NCBI RefSeq assembly: GCF_003369915.1
Contig: NW_022881603.1
Coordinates: 40,408,624-40,472,623, forward strand
Direction: 5' to 3'
Source: Drosophila miranda
Lineage: Eukaryota > Arthropoda > Insecta > Diptera > Drosophilidae
DNA length: 64,000 bases
Position 1 is the first letter of the stretch, and each line of letters opens with the position of its first letter. Positions 46,474 to 58,414 of the stretch are shown one piece after another. A model generated the notes under the pieces. It worked only from the letters and a program-made list of their open reading frames with translations. It searched no databases and was not told the DNA's origin. Both the position numbers and the translations under genes were made by a program.

Positions 46474-47841
46474 TTTATTATTTATTTATTTACTATTATT
46501 TGCAAAACAAATTGGTATCAGACCAATGTGCCAGACAACGCTCAAAGCGGAATTGGTAAAAAAAGAGAGCAGAGTGGAGAGCGGTTATAGCGAGAGCTAC
46601 TAAGCAGAGAGCGCTATTGCTCAGAAAGTTTAAAGAGCGAGAGAGAAAGAACAGTTATTGAAGTTGAGGTGATAGCGAGAGAGTGATAAAACAACAAAAG
46701 CTACCAGACGAGAGCGGACTGCAATGCAATGTAATGCGTACTCACTCACTGCAACAACACAAACACAAGCACAAGCACAAGCCGACGCCGAAAAATAAAA
46801 AGTTAAATAAAGTTTTAACACAAATCAAAAGGCATGCACTCGCGTAAATGAATAGGTTTCCAGATTGTTGTCTGGTTAGAAAATATAATTAGAATTTAGT
46901 TAGGAAGACACCGGCTGTTTATTCAAAACAAAAGGAAAAAATGCGGAGCGCAAAACAAAAACACGTCTGATCACTACGAAAGATAATCGGAAGAAGGTCG
47001 CAGCTTTCACCAATGGACGACCAGCCAGGAAAATGGTTCCTTGTTTCTTCACAATAATGCTCTCATCCGCCATGGCGGGGACATAGGCTCCTCCGGCCGT
47101 ACATCTTCCCATGACAACGGCAATTTGGGGAATGCCATGGCCCGACATGTTTGCCTGGTTGTAAAATATGCTCCCAAAGTGCAGTTTGTCAGGGAAAACC
47201 TCGGCCTGGCGCGGCAGATTGGCACCACCGGAGTCCACAAGATAAATGCACGGCAGTCTATTCTCCTGGGCAACCTCTTGGGCACGCAGATGCTTCTTCA
47301 CAGTTATGGGGTAGTAGCTGCCACCCTTGACAGTGGCATCGTTGGCCACGACCACACATTCAGTGCTAAAAGAATGTTCTCAAGTCTTATTTAGAGGGAC
47401 AATAGTATGATGCACGACCTACCCGCAGACCCGGCCCACTCCAGTTACTATCCCGCCAGAATTGACCACTTCCTCCCCGTACAATTCGTGACCAGCCAGA
47501 GCACTAAGTTCCAGGAAAGGCGAACCCTTATCCAGAAGTAAATTGATGCGTTCCCTGGCCAACAGCTTGCCGCGTGAGGTGTGCCTATCATTGGCCTTTT
47601 GACCGCCACCCGTCAGCACTTGGCTGGTGAGGATGCGCAGCTCTGTGACAAGCTTCCCCATCTCGCTGGCATTGTCCTATCCAAAAACTCGGGCTATAGA
47701 ATATTTCCTGAAATACGCAAATTGCTTATACCTTGTATTCGGCCGATTGCTTGTCCACCTCGCTGGGCAAGACATTCGCTTCGCCAACGTGGAGCAAACG
47801 TGTCTGGGTTCGGAGCAAGTTCGTTGATACCGCATTTCTGA

Positions 47842-47862
47842 GCAATATAAAAATACGTGTTA
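47842..47862. other. Head-to-tail Mccc2 duplication junction 2
   Basis: Same join as near 35201: exon 1 of copy b runs into the 3' flank of copy c. Identical in structure, so it was copied by the 12.6-kb duplication. Confidence 0.9.
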
Positions 47863-49414
47863 AGAAACAAATTATTTCCCATTTTGCAGGTCGCTTAATT
47901 TAAAAATATTTATTTTAGCTAAAATTCATTTCAAAAATAGATAGTCCATGGACCTTTACAGAAACAACAACAATTCACTTAACACTAATAAATGCAACAG
48001 TTTCAATATAGTGGCAGGACATTAAATATTTTTAAATGGACATATCCCAGTGTTAATTACACCCGCATGCAAATCAAATTTACATGCGGAAAACGCCAAA
48101 CTTCGTGTCGTGTCCAGCATTGTTGAGGGCTGCCTTTAGGCTCAGGCCCAGCACTTGCCGTGTACTGGCCGGGTCTATGATGCCGTCGTCCCACAAGCGA
48201 GCGGTACTGTAGTACGGTGAGCCCTCTGCCTCGAACATTTCCACAATGGGAGCCTTTAGTTTCTGGGCCTCCTCCTCGGTGAACTCTTTGCCGGCTCGCT
48301 TCCGCTGATTTTGAGTGATTTGGGCCAATACATTGGCTGCCTGAGTGCCTCCCATCACAGAGATGCGCGAATTTGCCACATGTACAGGAATCTCGGCGAA
48401 TAGGCCCGTCCGCACATCCCGTAGTTTCCAGCACCGTACGACCCACCAATTATCACTGTAAACTTGGGGACGTTTGCACATGCAACAGCTGTAACCATCT
48501 TAGCTCCATTTTTGGCAATTCCATTAGCCTCGGAATCGCGCCCAACCATGAAAACTAGCAAAGTGAATAAGCATTCAGTCGGATGAAAGGAGTAGTCAGC
48601 CAAGTGGCGGTGCTAGCTCACCTGTTATGTTCTGCAGGAAGACCAAAGGAATCTTGAGCTGAATGAAATTGGCGCACTTGAGGGCACTATCCGAGAAGAG
48701 GACACCATTGTTGCCGACAATTACTACCCTGTGTCCATAGAGCTTCGCAAAACCACAGACCAAAGTCTCGCCGAAAAGTTTCTTGAACTCGGTGAAGCGA
48801 CTGCCATCCACGATTCGGGCAACTACATCGCGCACATCGAAGCTTTTGGTAAGATTAGGTCCCACAATGCCGTATAGCTCGCGGGGATCATAGCGCGGCT
48901 CTTCTACTGCAGCAGGAACATAAGTGTTGTCTTTCTTGAAGTTCGCTTGACTGGAGTGCAGCAGCTGGTCGTTATATGAGTTCGTGGCGGCAAATTCAGG
49001 TTGCTTACTATCTGGCGGGCCAAGTACAGAGCGTGCTCGTCGTCGACAGCATAGTGGTCCGTGACACCCGAAGTCTTGCAATGGAGATCAGCACCGCCCA
49101 GATCTTCGGCGGAAACGTCCTCTTTGGACGTTGACATGCAATAACTGCATCTTTCAAGAGGCGATGCAGTTACTGCACCGTCAAGTGGCCCGTGTGACAC
49201 CAGCAGAAGGCTGTTACGCGCGGATCCCAGGCAAAACGCAGCCCTCCTCCCGCCCAACCGACCGAGGGGCGCTGCCGCATGACGCGCGGTGCGTAGCAGA
49301 ACAAAACGCGAACATGCAAGAAAGATAGCTATTAGACTAACATTCGAGGAAAATTAGTACTAAACTTACTAAGAAACTAAGCATGCAATCAAAATACAAA
49401 TACCACTACAGTTA

Positions 49415-51770
49415 CTAATTAATAGAAAGGTGTGTAAGGATTAATAATTTAATAAGAGGAAGAGAATTAGTGGTGGATATAATAAGGTAGAGGGAACTAT
49501 AATCCGAGCATAAGACCCTAAACGGTTCATGCAAGGAATAATTCGATCTACAAAGTGGAAGGAACAACGGTATAAAATTTCTAGTCAGTCTAATAGGAAT
49601 CGTGAAGTTTATGCGGCTCAACAGATCAGGGCTGTCTATGTCACCCCTGATCAAGTTGTGCATAAATATCACACCAAGCATTTTTCTACGGTTAACTAAG
49701 GATGGGAGGTTTACTAATAGTAGTCTACTAGAGTAAGATGGGAGTAAAAAGTTTTTCTGTACTGATTCTATACGGTCCTGGTGTACTTTGTACTGAGGGC
49801 ACCATACACAGGAGCCGTATTCTAAGATCGGACGAACAAGCGAGGTATAGAGAGTCTTTGTTATATAGGGGTCGTCAAATTCCTTTGACCACCTCTTTAT
49901 AAACCCAAGCACGCCCATGGCCTTATTTACCATGGTAGAAATGTGTTCGGAAAACTTTAACTTGGGGTCTAACATAACACCCAGATCATCCACCAGGGTA
50001 ATTCTCTCAAGAGAACCACCAAATAGGGTGTAGGGAGCCAACAAAGGGCTAGAACGATGAAATGTCATAACTTTGCATTTCGAGGCATTAAGGTGTAACA
50101 AGTTTGCACAACACCATGACTGAAAGTTATTGAGATCGGATTGCAAGCGAGAATGAAATGAAATGTCCTTGTACTGGACACAGAGTTTAACATCATCCGC
50201 ATACATAAGTACTCGAGAGTATGTTAATACTGAAGGTAAGTCATTAATAAAGAGTGTGAAGAGTAAGGGGCCTAGATGGCTGCCTTGTGGTACTCCCGAA
50301 GAAACCTTTACTGGTAAAGAGAGGGAGTTTTTGAAGAGGACTCTTTGAGACCTAGAACAAAGATAGCTAGAAATCCATCTCAGGAGGTTGGGCGGAAACG
50401 CTAAAAGGTCAAGTTTATGCGCTAAAAGGGAATGGTTTACAGAGTCGAATGCTTTACTAAAGTCGGTGTAAATAACATCCGTCTGTAAGTTACATTGAAA
50501 GCCTTTAATAATGAAAGAGGTAAACTCTAACAAGTTCGTGGTGGTTGATCGCCGCCTTATAAATCCATGCTGAGTTGGAGATATAAGTGACTTGCAGAGA
50601 TGTTGCAAGTGCGGAGTTAAAACCGTCTCAAACATTTTAGGAATAGCGGATAACTTTGCTATACCTCTATAATTTTTTGCATCAGACTTGCTACCTTTTT
50701 TATGGAGAGGAATTATAAACGATTCCTTCCAGATCGGGGGGAAGCAAGAAGAATCAATGGACAGGTTGAATAGTTTAAGCAAAGGTCCACACAGAGCCTC
50801 GGCGAAGTACCTGAGTACACAACCTGGAACCCCGTCTGGACCCGGTGAAAACACCTGCTTAACTAGTCGAAGATCATGAAGTAGGGAACATTCATTTAAC
50901 AAGGGACTGAAAATGCCGTTCGACCTCGGTAAACCGTATGGGTACGGATGACCAGAGTAGCTTTCCTCAGAATAGCTGGTTTGGAAAAATTGGGCAAAAA
51001 GATCGGCAATTGCCTGATCATTATTTGCCGACGTATTACAAAATGATAGCGAGGATGGGTGTGCGGACGTTCTACGCTTACTGTTTACGAAGCTGTAAAA
51101 CTGTTTAGGGTCCTGAGAAAAACGTATCCTGCATCGAGATAGGTAGTTCTTATAGCATTGAGCATTAAGAACTGAAAAGTTTGACCGAGCTAATACATAG
51201 CGAGAGTGAGAAGTAGGAGAACCCACTTCTTGAAATTTTTTATAAAGTCTTGATTTTAAGTTTTTTAGACTGGATAACTCTTTGGTAAACCAAGGGGGTT
51301 TTCCAGATCTAGTCGGACAAGAAAGCGGGACACAAGAATCGAAAAATGTGCCAAGAGCATTGTAAAAAATGTTTGTGCCTTTTATGATATCAGTGCACAA
51401 GTACAAAGCGGACCAATCAAAATCCCTAATGAGGTTATTAAGCTTCGCAAACTCGGCTTTACGAAAGCAGCGGACACGTTCGGGCAGCCTACTCGACCGA
51501 TCCAATACAGTTGGTCCTATATCTAGCGACACCTCGAAAGTAGGGTGGTAGGCGTCTTCAGTGAGCGGAAGGGCTCGGGTTAACAACACTATGGTCGGAT
51601 CCGATACAAAGCACAGATCAAGCAATCGACCCAAGGAATTTTTCACATGGTTGACTTGAGACAGGGATAGGTCAAGCAAGCCGTCAACAAAGTCATGTCG
51701 TGACATGGGCACTAGGATACTAGACTCGTTTACCGAAGACCAAACAGTTCCTGGCAAGTTGAAGTCACCA
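49415..51770 (-). pseudogene. CR1-type LINE ORF2, copy c, N-terminally deleted, native C-terminus
   Basis: Keeps '[10 protein letters not shown]' of the endonuclease, the full reverse transcriptase with 'MYADDVKL', and the native end 'DLLSRINF...LTHLSIN' before a stop at 49415-49417. The first half of the endonuclease is gone, so it could not nick DNA. It shows what copies a and b lost at the C-terminus. Confidence 0.85.
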
Positions 51771-52484
51771 TGTGAGGTCAGGGGCCAGCCGTGAAACAAA
51801 AACTTGTCGTTTTGGTGGGACTCCAACCAGTGGTTTAGTCACCACAGGCCTAGTACCTGTGGTGGCAATATCTGGAGGTCCGGAACGTCTATTTACTGGT
51901 GGGATCGGGATAGACGGGACAACTAGCGAACTTGCGGACACCACGGACACGGACGCTGCAGACGTACTTGGCTGCACATTCTCCGAGGCGATGAATTCGG
52001 CTACCGAATCTGCATCGCCAGCAGCTGTCGTTGCCCTTGGAGTGGCAAACGAGATCAACTGCTGCACACTTGGAGTGGTCGGAGTCAGTTTTTCGGCGGC
52101 GCACGGCTGAGTGACGGTTGGCAATTGCAGATCCCGCGGAGTGACCTTTTTGCGCCTCGGAGACTCATTCAGCAGTCTTAAACCGCTAAACTGAGCCTCC
52201 ATGGCTAGGAGCCGATCGTATTGGTTTTTAAAACCAACGGTCAGCTCCTTAAAGCCACTCCGCGTCTGCCTCATGAAAGCCACCATGTCTTTCTCCACCG
52301 CACGGCATGCCTCGCAACTGTAATGCAAGCCATTACGTTTGGCTATAGCATCACTCACGAGGCCAGAAAATCCAGCGCATTTTGCGTGCACTACGCTGTC
52401 GCAGAGCCAGCAGGGGACATTCGGCTGATCGTGGGTGATCTGCTTCTTACAGCTTTTTTTGGCACAGACCACAGCGTATTCCAT
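51765..52484 (-). pseudogene. CR1-type LINE ORF1, copy c, C-terminally truncated
   Basis: PHD-like finger and linker are intact; the frame ends just past the deletion join after 'SRLAPDLT'. The C-terminal part present in copies a and b is missing. Confidence 0.8.
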
Positions 52485-53868
52485 TTTATTATTTATTTAT
52501 TTACTATTATTTGCAAAACAAATTGGTATCAGACCAATGTGCCAGACAACGCTCAAAGCGGAATTGGTAAAAAAAGAGAGCAGAGTGGAGAGCGGTTATA
52601 GCGAGAGCTACTAAGCAGAGAGCGCTATTGCTCAGAAAGTTTAAAGAGCGAGAGAGAAAGAACAGTTATTGAAGTTGAGGTGATAGCGAGAGAGTGATAA
52701 AACAACAAAAGCTACCAGACGAGAGCGGACTGCAATGCAATGTAATGCGTACTCACTCACTGCAACAACACAAACACAAGCACAAGCACAAGCCGACGCC
52801 GAAAAATAAAAAGTTAAATAAAGTTTTAACACAAATCAAAAGGCATGCACTCGCGTAAATGAATAGGTTTCCAGATTGTTGTCTGGTTAGAAAATATAAT
52901 TAGAATTTAGTTAGGAAGACACCGGCTGTTTATTCAAAACAAAAGGAAAAAATGCGGAGCGCAAAACAAAAACACGTCTGATCACTACGAAAGATAATCG
53001 GAAGAAGGTCGCAGCTTTCACCAATGGACGACCAGCCAGGAAAATAGTTCCTTGTTTCTTCACAATAATGCTCTCATCCGCCATGGCGGGGACATAGGCT
53101 CCTCCGGCCGTACATCTTCCCATGACAACGGCAATTTGGGGAATGCCATGGCCCGACATGTTTGCCTGGTTGTAAAATATGCTCCCAAAGTGCAGTTTGT
53201 CAGGGAAAACCTCGGCCTGGCGCGGCAGATTGGCACCACCGGAGTCCACAAGATAAATGCACGGCAGTCTATTCTCCTGGGCAAACTCTTGGGCACGCAG
53301 ATGCTTCTTCACAGTTATGGGGTAGTAGTTGCCACCCTTGACAGTGGCATCGTTGTCCACGATCACACATTCAGTGCTAAAAGAATGTTCTCAAGTCTTA
53401 TTTAGAGGGACAATAGTATGATGCACGACCTACCCGCAGACCCGGCCCACTCCAGTTACTATCCCGCCAGAATTGACCACTTCCTCCCCGTACAATTCGT
53501 GACCAGCCAGAGCACTAAGTTCCAGGAAAGGCGAACCCTTATCCAGAAGTAAATTGATGCGTTCCCTGGCCAACAGCTTGCCGCGTGAGGTGTGCCTATC
53601 ATTGGCCTTTTGACCGCCACCCGTCAGCACTTGGCTGGTGAGGTTGCGCAGCTCTGTGACAAGCTTCCCCATCTCGCTGGCATTGTCCTATCCAAAAACT
53701 CGGGCTATAGAATATTTCCTGAAATACGCAAATTGCTTATACCTTGTATTCGGCCGATTGCTTGTCCACCTCGCTGGGCAAGACATTCGCTTCGCCAACG
53801 TGGAGCAAACGTGTCTGGGTTCGGAGCAAGTTCGTTGATACCGCATTTCTGAGCAATATTTTAAGCCT

Positions 53869-53878
53869 AAGCATTTTG
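53869..53878. repeat. Target-site duplication of the Jockey-type LINE, left
   Basis: AAGCATTTTG, repeated at 54703-54712 after the poly(A); the first two A are ambiguous with the tail. On the minus strand it contains the Mccc2 start codon (CAAAATGC). Confidence 0.8.
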
Positions 53879-54704
53879 AACAATATGTGAGCAGCTTTGA
53901 GGTCTGGGCTCAGAAATGGAACATAGGGATCAACAGCAGCAAATGTGCTAATGTTACTTTTGCTCCGAGAACACTTTCTTGCGGAGGCATTAATATGCTG
54001 GGCTCCACACTTACGCACAAGAGCTCGTACAAATACCTGGGTGTTGTACTCGACAGGTCACTAAATTTCAAAACCCATACTACCATGGTTCGACAGTCTG
54101 TGATGGCGAAAGCGGGAAAGATGGCGTGGCTACTTGCACCAAGAAATAAGCTATCGCTGTACAGCAAAGTCACGATATACAAGTCCATCCTCAGCCCCAT
54201 ATGGAAATACGCACTTCAAGTTTACGGCATCGCGTCAAAAACCAACTTAAATAAAATTAGAGTTGCTCAGTCAAAAATTCTACGACGAATATGCAATGCT
54301 CCATGGTACATACGAAACAGCGACATCGAGAGGGACCTAAAGGTTCCCAAAGTGGGCGATGTTATACAATTACATGCAGCAAGGTACTTGCAACGACTTG
54401 GTGGTCACCCTAATGCGCTAGCCAGACGTCTAATTAACCCGCCAAGGAAAAGAAGACTCAAAAGGAGTCATCCACTGGATCTCCCTACTAGATCCCTCCT
54501 ATAACATCTCATTAACTTTTTGTAAATATTCTAAATAATGTATGTACCTACTCCATATATGTAACATTAAGTTTAAGTATGTATCTCCTGTGATCAATTG
54601 TTTTTCCCCTTAAATGTAAAACTAGATTAAGTTGCCACGAAAGGTAGCAGTAAACTTGTTTACAATAAAATACAAATTTTCCACATGAAAAAAAAAAAAA
54701 AAAA
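53879..54704 (+). mobile_element. 5'-truncated Jockey-clade LINE
   Basis: Plus-strand fragment holding the last 200 codons of a reverse-transcriptase ORF, a 3' UTR of about 180 bp with AATAAA near 54664, and a poly(A) tail of about 17 (54688-54704). Flanked by a duplication of 8-10 bp. Heavy 5' truncation and a poly(A) tail are typical of Jockey-clade insertion by target-primed reverse transcription. Confidence 0.9.
53887..54504 (+). pseudogene. Jockey-clade ORF2, C-terminal fragment
   Basis: About 205 codons with 'YKYLGVVLDRSLNFKTH', 'SILSPIWKYALQVYG' and 'KILRRICNAPWYIRN', the thumb and C-terminal region of Jockey-like reverse transcriptases. The catalytic YADD region is absent through truncation. 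The frame is open to TAA at 54502-54504. Confidence 0.85.
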
Positions 54705-55250
54705 GCATTTTGCACAATAATTTATTGGAATAGGAAAACTAAAAACTACAGAAAAATGCTGCAGAAGTGCGGTTGGTTGATGTTACGTCAGTATCGACTA
54801 TGCGTGGGCGGTATATGATAACGATAGCAACACCACCAGCTGTGCGATCGCAGAAATAACGAGAGGTTGGCAGCACTACTCCGCCGGGCGTTAGCAGCTC
54901 CAATGCCAAGAGATCTCAAAAGGTCCGTTAGATTCAAAAGATTATGTTTTTAACTTGAATAATATATTTATTAATATTTTGGGATTCGAACTTGAGATTT
55001 TCTAAGATAGTATTCAGGATGTTACGAAACGTGCATAACATTTATGCTACAAGTTCTATGAACGTCAGTGCGGATTCATTACACAATTTCAGTTAACTGA
55101 CGATTTGTGAATCACAAATTGTGATTGTGCAAGTATATAATTATTATGGTAAGTATATAATGTATATTGGTTTACGTAGTCAATAGTAGAACAATCACAC
55201 GACAAACATAAACATTGGCTTACTTAAGTTTATTCATTAAACTACTCTAG
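54705..55250 (-). promoter_or_regulatory. Mccc2: Original Mccc2 5' UTR/promoter, cut off by the LINE
   Basis: Beyond the second duplication copy the minus strand reads toward a second CAAAATGC, so this is the former 5' UTR and promoter. Candidate elements are an E-box CAGCTG near 54838 and TATCGTTATC near 54820. No TATA box is convincing. The right part probably holds the phtf 3' UTR. Confidence 0.5.
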
Positions 55251-55380
55251 ATGGAGACATGTATTTAATTTTAGATTTTCTCAAAGCGTCTCGAAATAAA
55301 TTGTACTACAAAAATATGATCGATCTGCGCCATGCCATGGGTATATTCCATGTGCCATCCCTGCCAGCTCGGTCTTTACT

Positions 55381-58300
55381 TTACTTTATTTTGATTTTGT
55401 ATAATTTCAACTTGAAGCCCAAGACCTCACTCAGAACGCCCGAGAGTGCCGACAATATGACTACCTTGATGGTTGTGAATAGATATGGGTTGGCACTGAG
55501 GCCAGAGATCTTGAATGGCGTTTCGAGTTCCTTTAATAGATCGGCAGCCAGCTTGAGAACGCTGTTCGATACCATTAATTCATCCTTCTTTTTTGGCTTT
55601 TGTTCGATTTGCAGATACAAATTGATTTGCTCGGTTATCAGCACCGACACGCTGCGATACTTGTGCTGAATCTTTTGTCCCAGTGTCATGAAGCGCAGCA
55701 AGTAGATTCCAATCGTAATCGACCAAATCAGGGCCTCCAGCGTCAGGTGAGTGTGCAGGTGAACCGAGTCCTTCAGCCACTCAACACTGAGAAAGGCGAG
55801 CAGTAACAAGGTCACGATAAATGCGGCAGATACAATAATATCAACCGACCGCTGCGGACCACGTTTCTACAGGAGATTTACAGAACTAGTCAAAAGAACT
55901 TGTGTTAAATAAAATAGCATGATTACGCACCTTTAGATAGGATCGTACGCTCAACCAGGTCTTGATATTGCGCACCTTGTTCAAGCGAAAGTGCGGCAAA
56001 TTCGATTTGCGTGCTCTTCGCGATGATGTTAGGTGCGAGAACAGTTTGGCGTACAGAAAACGCTGCTTGAAAGTGCGCTCCGCCACGGCAAATATGATAA
56101 ACAGGATGAGAGTCAGGCTGAGCCGCTGGATGAAGCCCAGGGCCAGCACCGTGCGCTCCCATTTAGCCTCGCCAAAGGCAAACCCTAGGAGAGTAAAGAA
56201 TGAGGACGATGACTTTTCCCACAGCAACTGGGGTATGTAAATGTAGCTTATCTCGCTGGCCTTTTCCGCATCGCTCCCAAGAGTGATCTGCAAGGGACTG
56301 AAGAATTGAAACACACCTGCGAAACACACATACTCAGATCTTACCACACAGAGCCTGCAAAAGGTTGGGATCATGGTGAGTAGAAAGGAAAATACAACTC
56401 CTATGTAAATGTAGTCATTCGTCTCGCCCATAGAGTCCACGCGTTCAATTATGCACGAGGCTATCTCAAGGACAGAAAGCTGGGCTTTCTTCGCATCACG
56501 CTGATCCCAAATGGTACAGCTTACTGAGACCGGGAAGAAGATACATAGATATACAGATGACTGTGGACTCCTAGACATAATTGGACATCTACTCACTGCG
56601 ATCCATGCTGTTATGGGGATTCAGAATGGTTGTTGGTGTAATGTCTAGCTCGGCTGGGTCCTCATCGCTGCCTGGCTTGAATCCAGCATCCGAATGATCC
56701 ATATCTGAGGTATAGCTGCAATCCTCACTGTTCGTGGTCACTCCCAGCCAATCTGTGGCCGATGTGGTGCACTCTTGGTTGCAGGCCGATGCAGGACTCG
56801 ATATTAGATCCGCATCATCGCAATTATCAGAGTCAGCGCCACTGCTGGTGGACTCGTTTCCCCGAGATTGCGATTTCTTCTCGGGTGCTGCTGGCACATT
56901 GCTCGCACTGCTATTTGCCACATTTAGCCGCAGACGCAACTGACTGGCTTGGACAGAAACCACTGCTGCGGCTGGCACTCCTGCATTGGGCAAGGGCGAG
57001 TGGTTATTGTCCTCGCCGCTGGAACTTTTTCCATTCAAGCTCTCAAAGCCATCATCCTCGCCCAGACTGCGACGTGTTTTGTGAGTGGGCTGCAGTGTTT
57101 CCACGCCGCTCTCTTTGTCAGCCTCTCTGCTGGCCTTGCTCGATGAGGGCTGCTCTGTCTGGTCGTAGGTGGCATAGATCTGAATGGGCGTGTGCCAATT
57201 GACGTTGCGCTTCTTGGGACTTTCAGGCACAGGTCCGCCTTCGTGCCTTCTGAGATCATATATAGGTTCGGTGCGCGTAGTGCTGTCAACTGTCTCCTGT
57301 GCTTGGCGATGCGTGGTAACGACAGTTGTGCTGGGAAACGTCTCCTCTTTGCTGCTTTGCTTGGTGTCAACGGAAGGTGGGCTGGCGGTGGCGTTGGCTG
57401 GCAGATCAGGTTGTTGTGCAGGAGCGCTGCTGATTGGTGTGGGCGGTTTTGAGAGCACTTCTGGGGCACTGGTTGTTGTGCGTCGCGTTGGAAGAGACGT
57501 GTTGCTACTGGGATGAGATAAATCCGGTTCGGGCTGGCGTATACTGCAGGAGAATGCATGAGCTTATGATCTCTGGAGCACATATTCTGAGACCAGACCC
57601 CTACTCACCGCACATACTTCTTCCTGCGCCGCAGACGCGGCTCCCTTGCTGTTGACTTCTCGTTAAAGTTGGAAATGGAGAAGCGACGTAGTTTGTTTTT
57701 GGCGGCCCCATTACCGCCACCAGTTGCCGCGTTGTTGGTGGCCACGATCTGCGAGTGTATCAGGCTAATCATCAGACTGAGGGCGCAGGGTATGAGCAGG
57801 GCGCTGAGCATGTCGTCATGCTCCTCCGCCTGCTGCTTATCGGTATCTGGTTCGCCATACAGAGTGGCATTACTCTGCAGGTCGCTGGTCAGTGGCACAA
57901 TGCGATTGCTATGCAGGATGTAGATGGCCCAGTTCATCAGTTGGGTGAGGTACAGCACCAGAATGAAGCCAAAGGCATTGGGCGTGGTCTGCCTGACCCA
58001 CCATTGTGCATACAGCGGGAGCAGCAGGTAACGCAAAATGGCCAAGCGAATGACAGTGAGCAGCGATTGCTTTGGCTTTGCCTTTGGAAAGGTGGAACCT
58101 ATCGACCAAGCGACAAATTAACATTTCGTATGGATAGAATAATGAATAATATAGGGAGAACCCACCTCGCACTAGGTCCACATCAATCAGTTCTGTCTTG
58201 AGCTTGGTGTTCTTCAGGTTGACATTATTGAAGCCATCTAAAATACGCTGCTCGACTGTTTTCTCCCATTCTTGCTTGTCATAGGTGCCGATTTTTTTCT

Positions 58301-58414
58301 GGTACCTAGGCAGACAGAAACACGAATTTAATATACGAGTATACATATATATGTATATAAGATGATTGACAATTGTGCAATCACTTACCATCCAACAATT
58401 TCATCCAATTTCAT
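55381..58414 (-). CDS. phtf: phtf, multi-pass membrane protein (intact)
   Basis: Six coding exons on the minus strand: 58414-58389, 58305-58166, 58098-57609, 57543-56597, 56523-55931, 55866-55381; 2,682 nt, 893 aa plus stop. The N-terminus ('WYQKKIGTYDKQEWEKTVEQ', 'LIDVDLVRGSTFPKAKPKQS') and the C-terminal half ('VAERTFKQRFLYAKLFSHLTS', 'RRARKSNLPHFRLNKVRNIK', 'LITEQINLYLQIEQKPKKK') match the PHTF family. The middle is a long Ser/Thr/Pro-rich, acidic, disordered loop. Several hydrophobic helices flank it; the family localises to the endoplasmic reticulum despite its 'homeodomain' name. All splice sites are GT-AG and no lesion was seen. A 5' UTR intron probably ends near 58450. Confidence 0.93.

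Larger units (their letters stand above)
42867..46995 (-). mobile_element. CR1-type LINE in Mccc2 copy b
   Basis: Same insert as at 30219-34348, with the same 3' deletion, so it was inherited by duplication rather than by new transposition. Confidence 0.85.
41824..47848 (-). pseudogene. Mccc2: Mccc2 copy b, duplicate of copy a
   Basis: Exons 47848-47732 (no ATG), 47676-47423, 47365-46996, 42866-42366, 42298-41824, in the same order and with the same lesions as copy a: LINE insert 42867-46995, one-base deletions near 42730 and 42118, and 12-bp loss near 42400. It matches copy a, not c, at diagnostic sites (AAGAAGCATT near 42311; AAATGGGCG near 42410). It lies downstream of copy c in the same orientation. 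The product cannot be made as a full carboxyltransferase. Confidence 0.93.
36051..48694. repeat. Large tandem duplication, unit 2
   Basis: Second copy of 23403-36047. Between the units lie three bases (ACA, 36048-36050) with no counterpart at either parent breakpoint, which suggests end joining rather than homologous recombination. Right of 48694 the sequence continues as the remainder of Mccc2 copy c. Confidence 0.95.
49123..53006 (-). mobile_element. CR1-type LINE in Mccc2 copy c, with own deletion
   Basis: Same insertion as in copies a and b. It keeps the native ORF2 end and 3' UTR (49242-49630, 389 bp missing from a and b) but has lost about 634 bp at 51770/51771, equivalent to 32478-33111, removing the end of ORF1 and the start of ORF2. 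Confidence 0.85.
48080..53874 (-). pseudogene. Mccc2: Mccc2 copy c, only copy with a start codon
   Basis: Exons 53874-53743 (complete, ATG at 53874, 'MLRLKILLRNAVSTNLL' mitochondrial presequence), 53687-53434, 53376-53007, 49122-48622, 48554-48080. It carries both one-base frameshifts and the 12-bp loss of the other copies and the LINE insert (49123-53006), so it is dead despite its start. It also has private changes: 'IVDND' instead of 'VVAND', 'GGNYY' for 'GGSYY', 'QEFAQ' for 'QEVAQ', and an altered 3' flank near 48028-48040. A Jockey-type LINE sits right upstream of the start codon and splits it from the promoter. Confidence 0.93.

Noticed and set aside
56315..56342. Possible 28-nt intron in phtf exon 5 (GTAAG...GCAG on the minus strand)
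   Set aside because: Too short for a Drosophila intron, and 28 is not a multiple of three. Read through, the coding sequence sums to exactly 894 codons including the stop.
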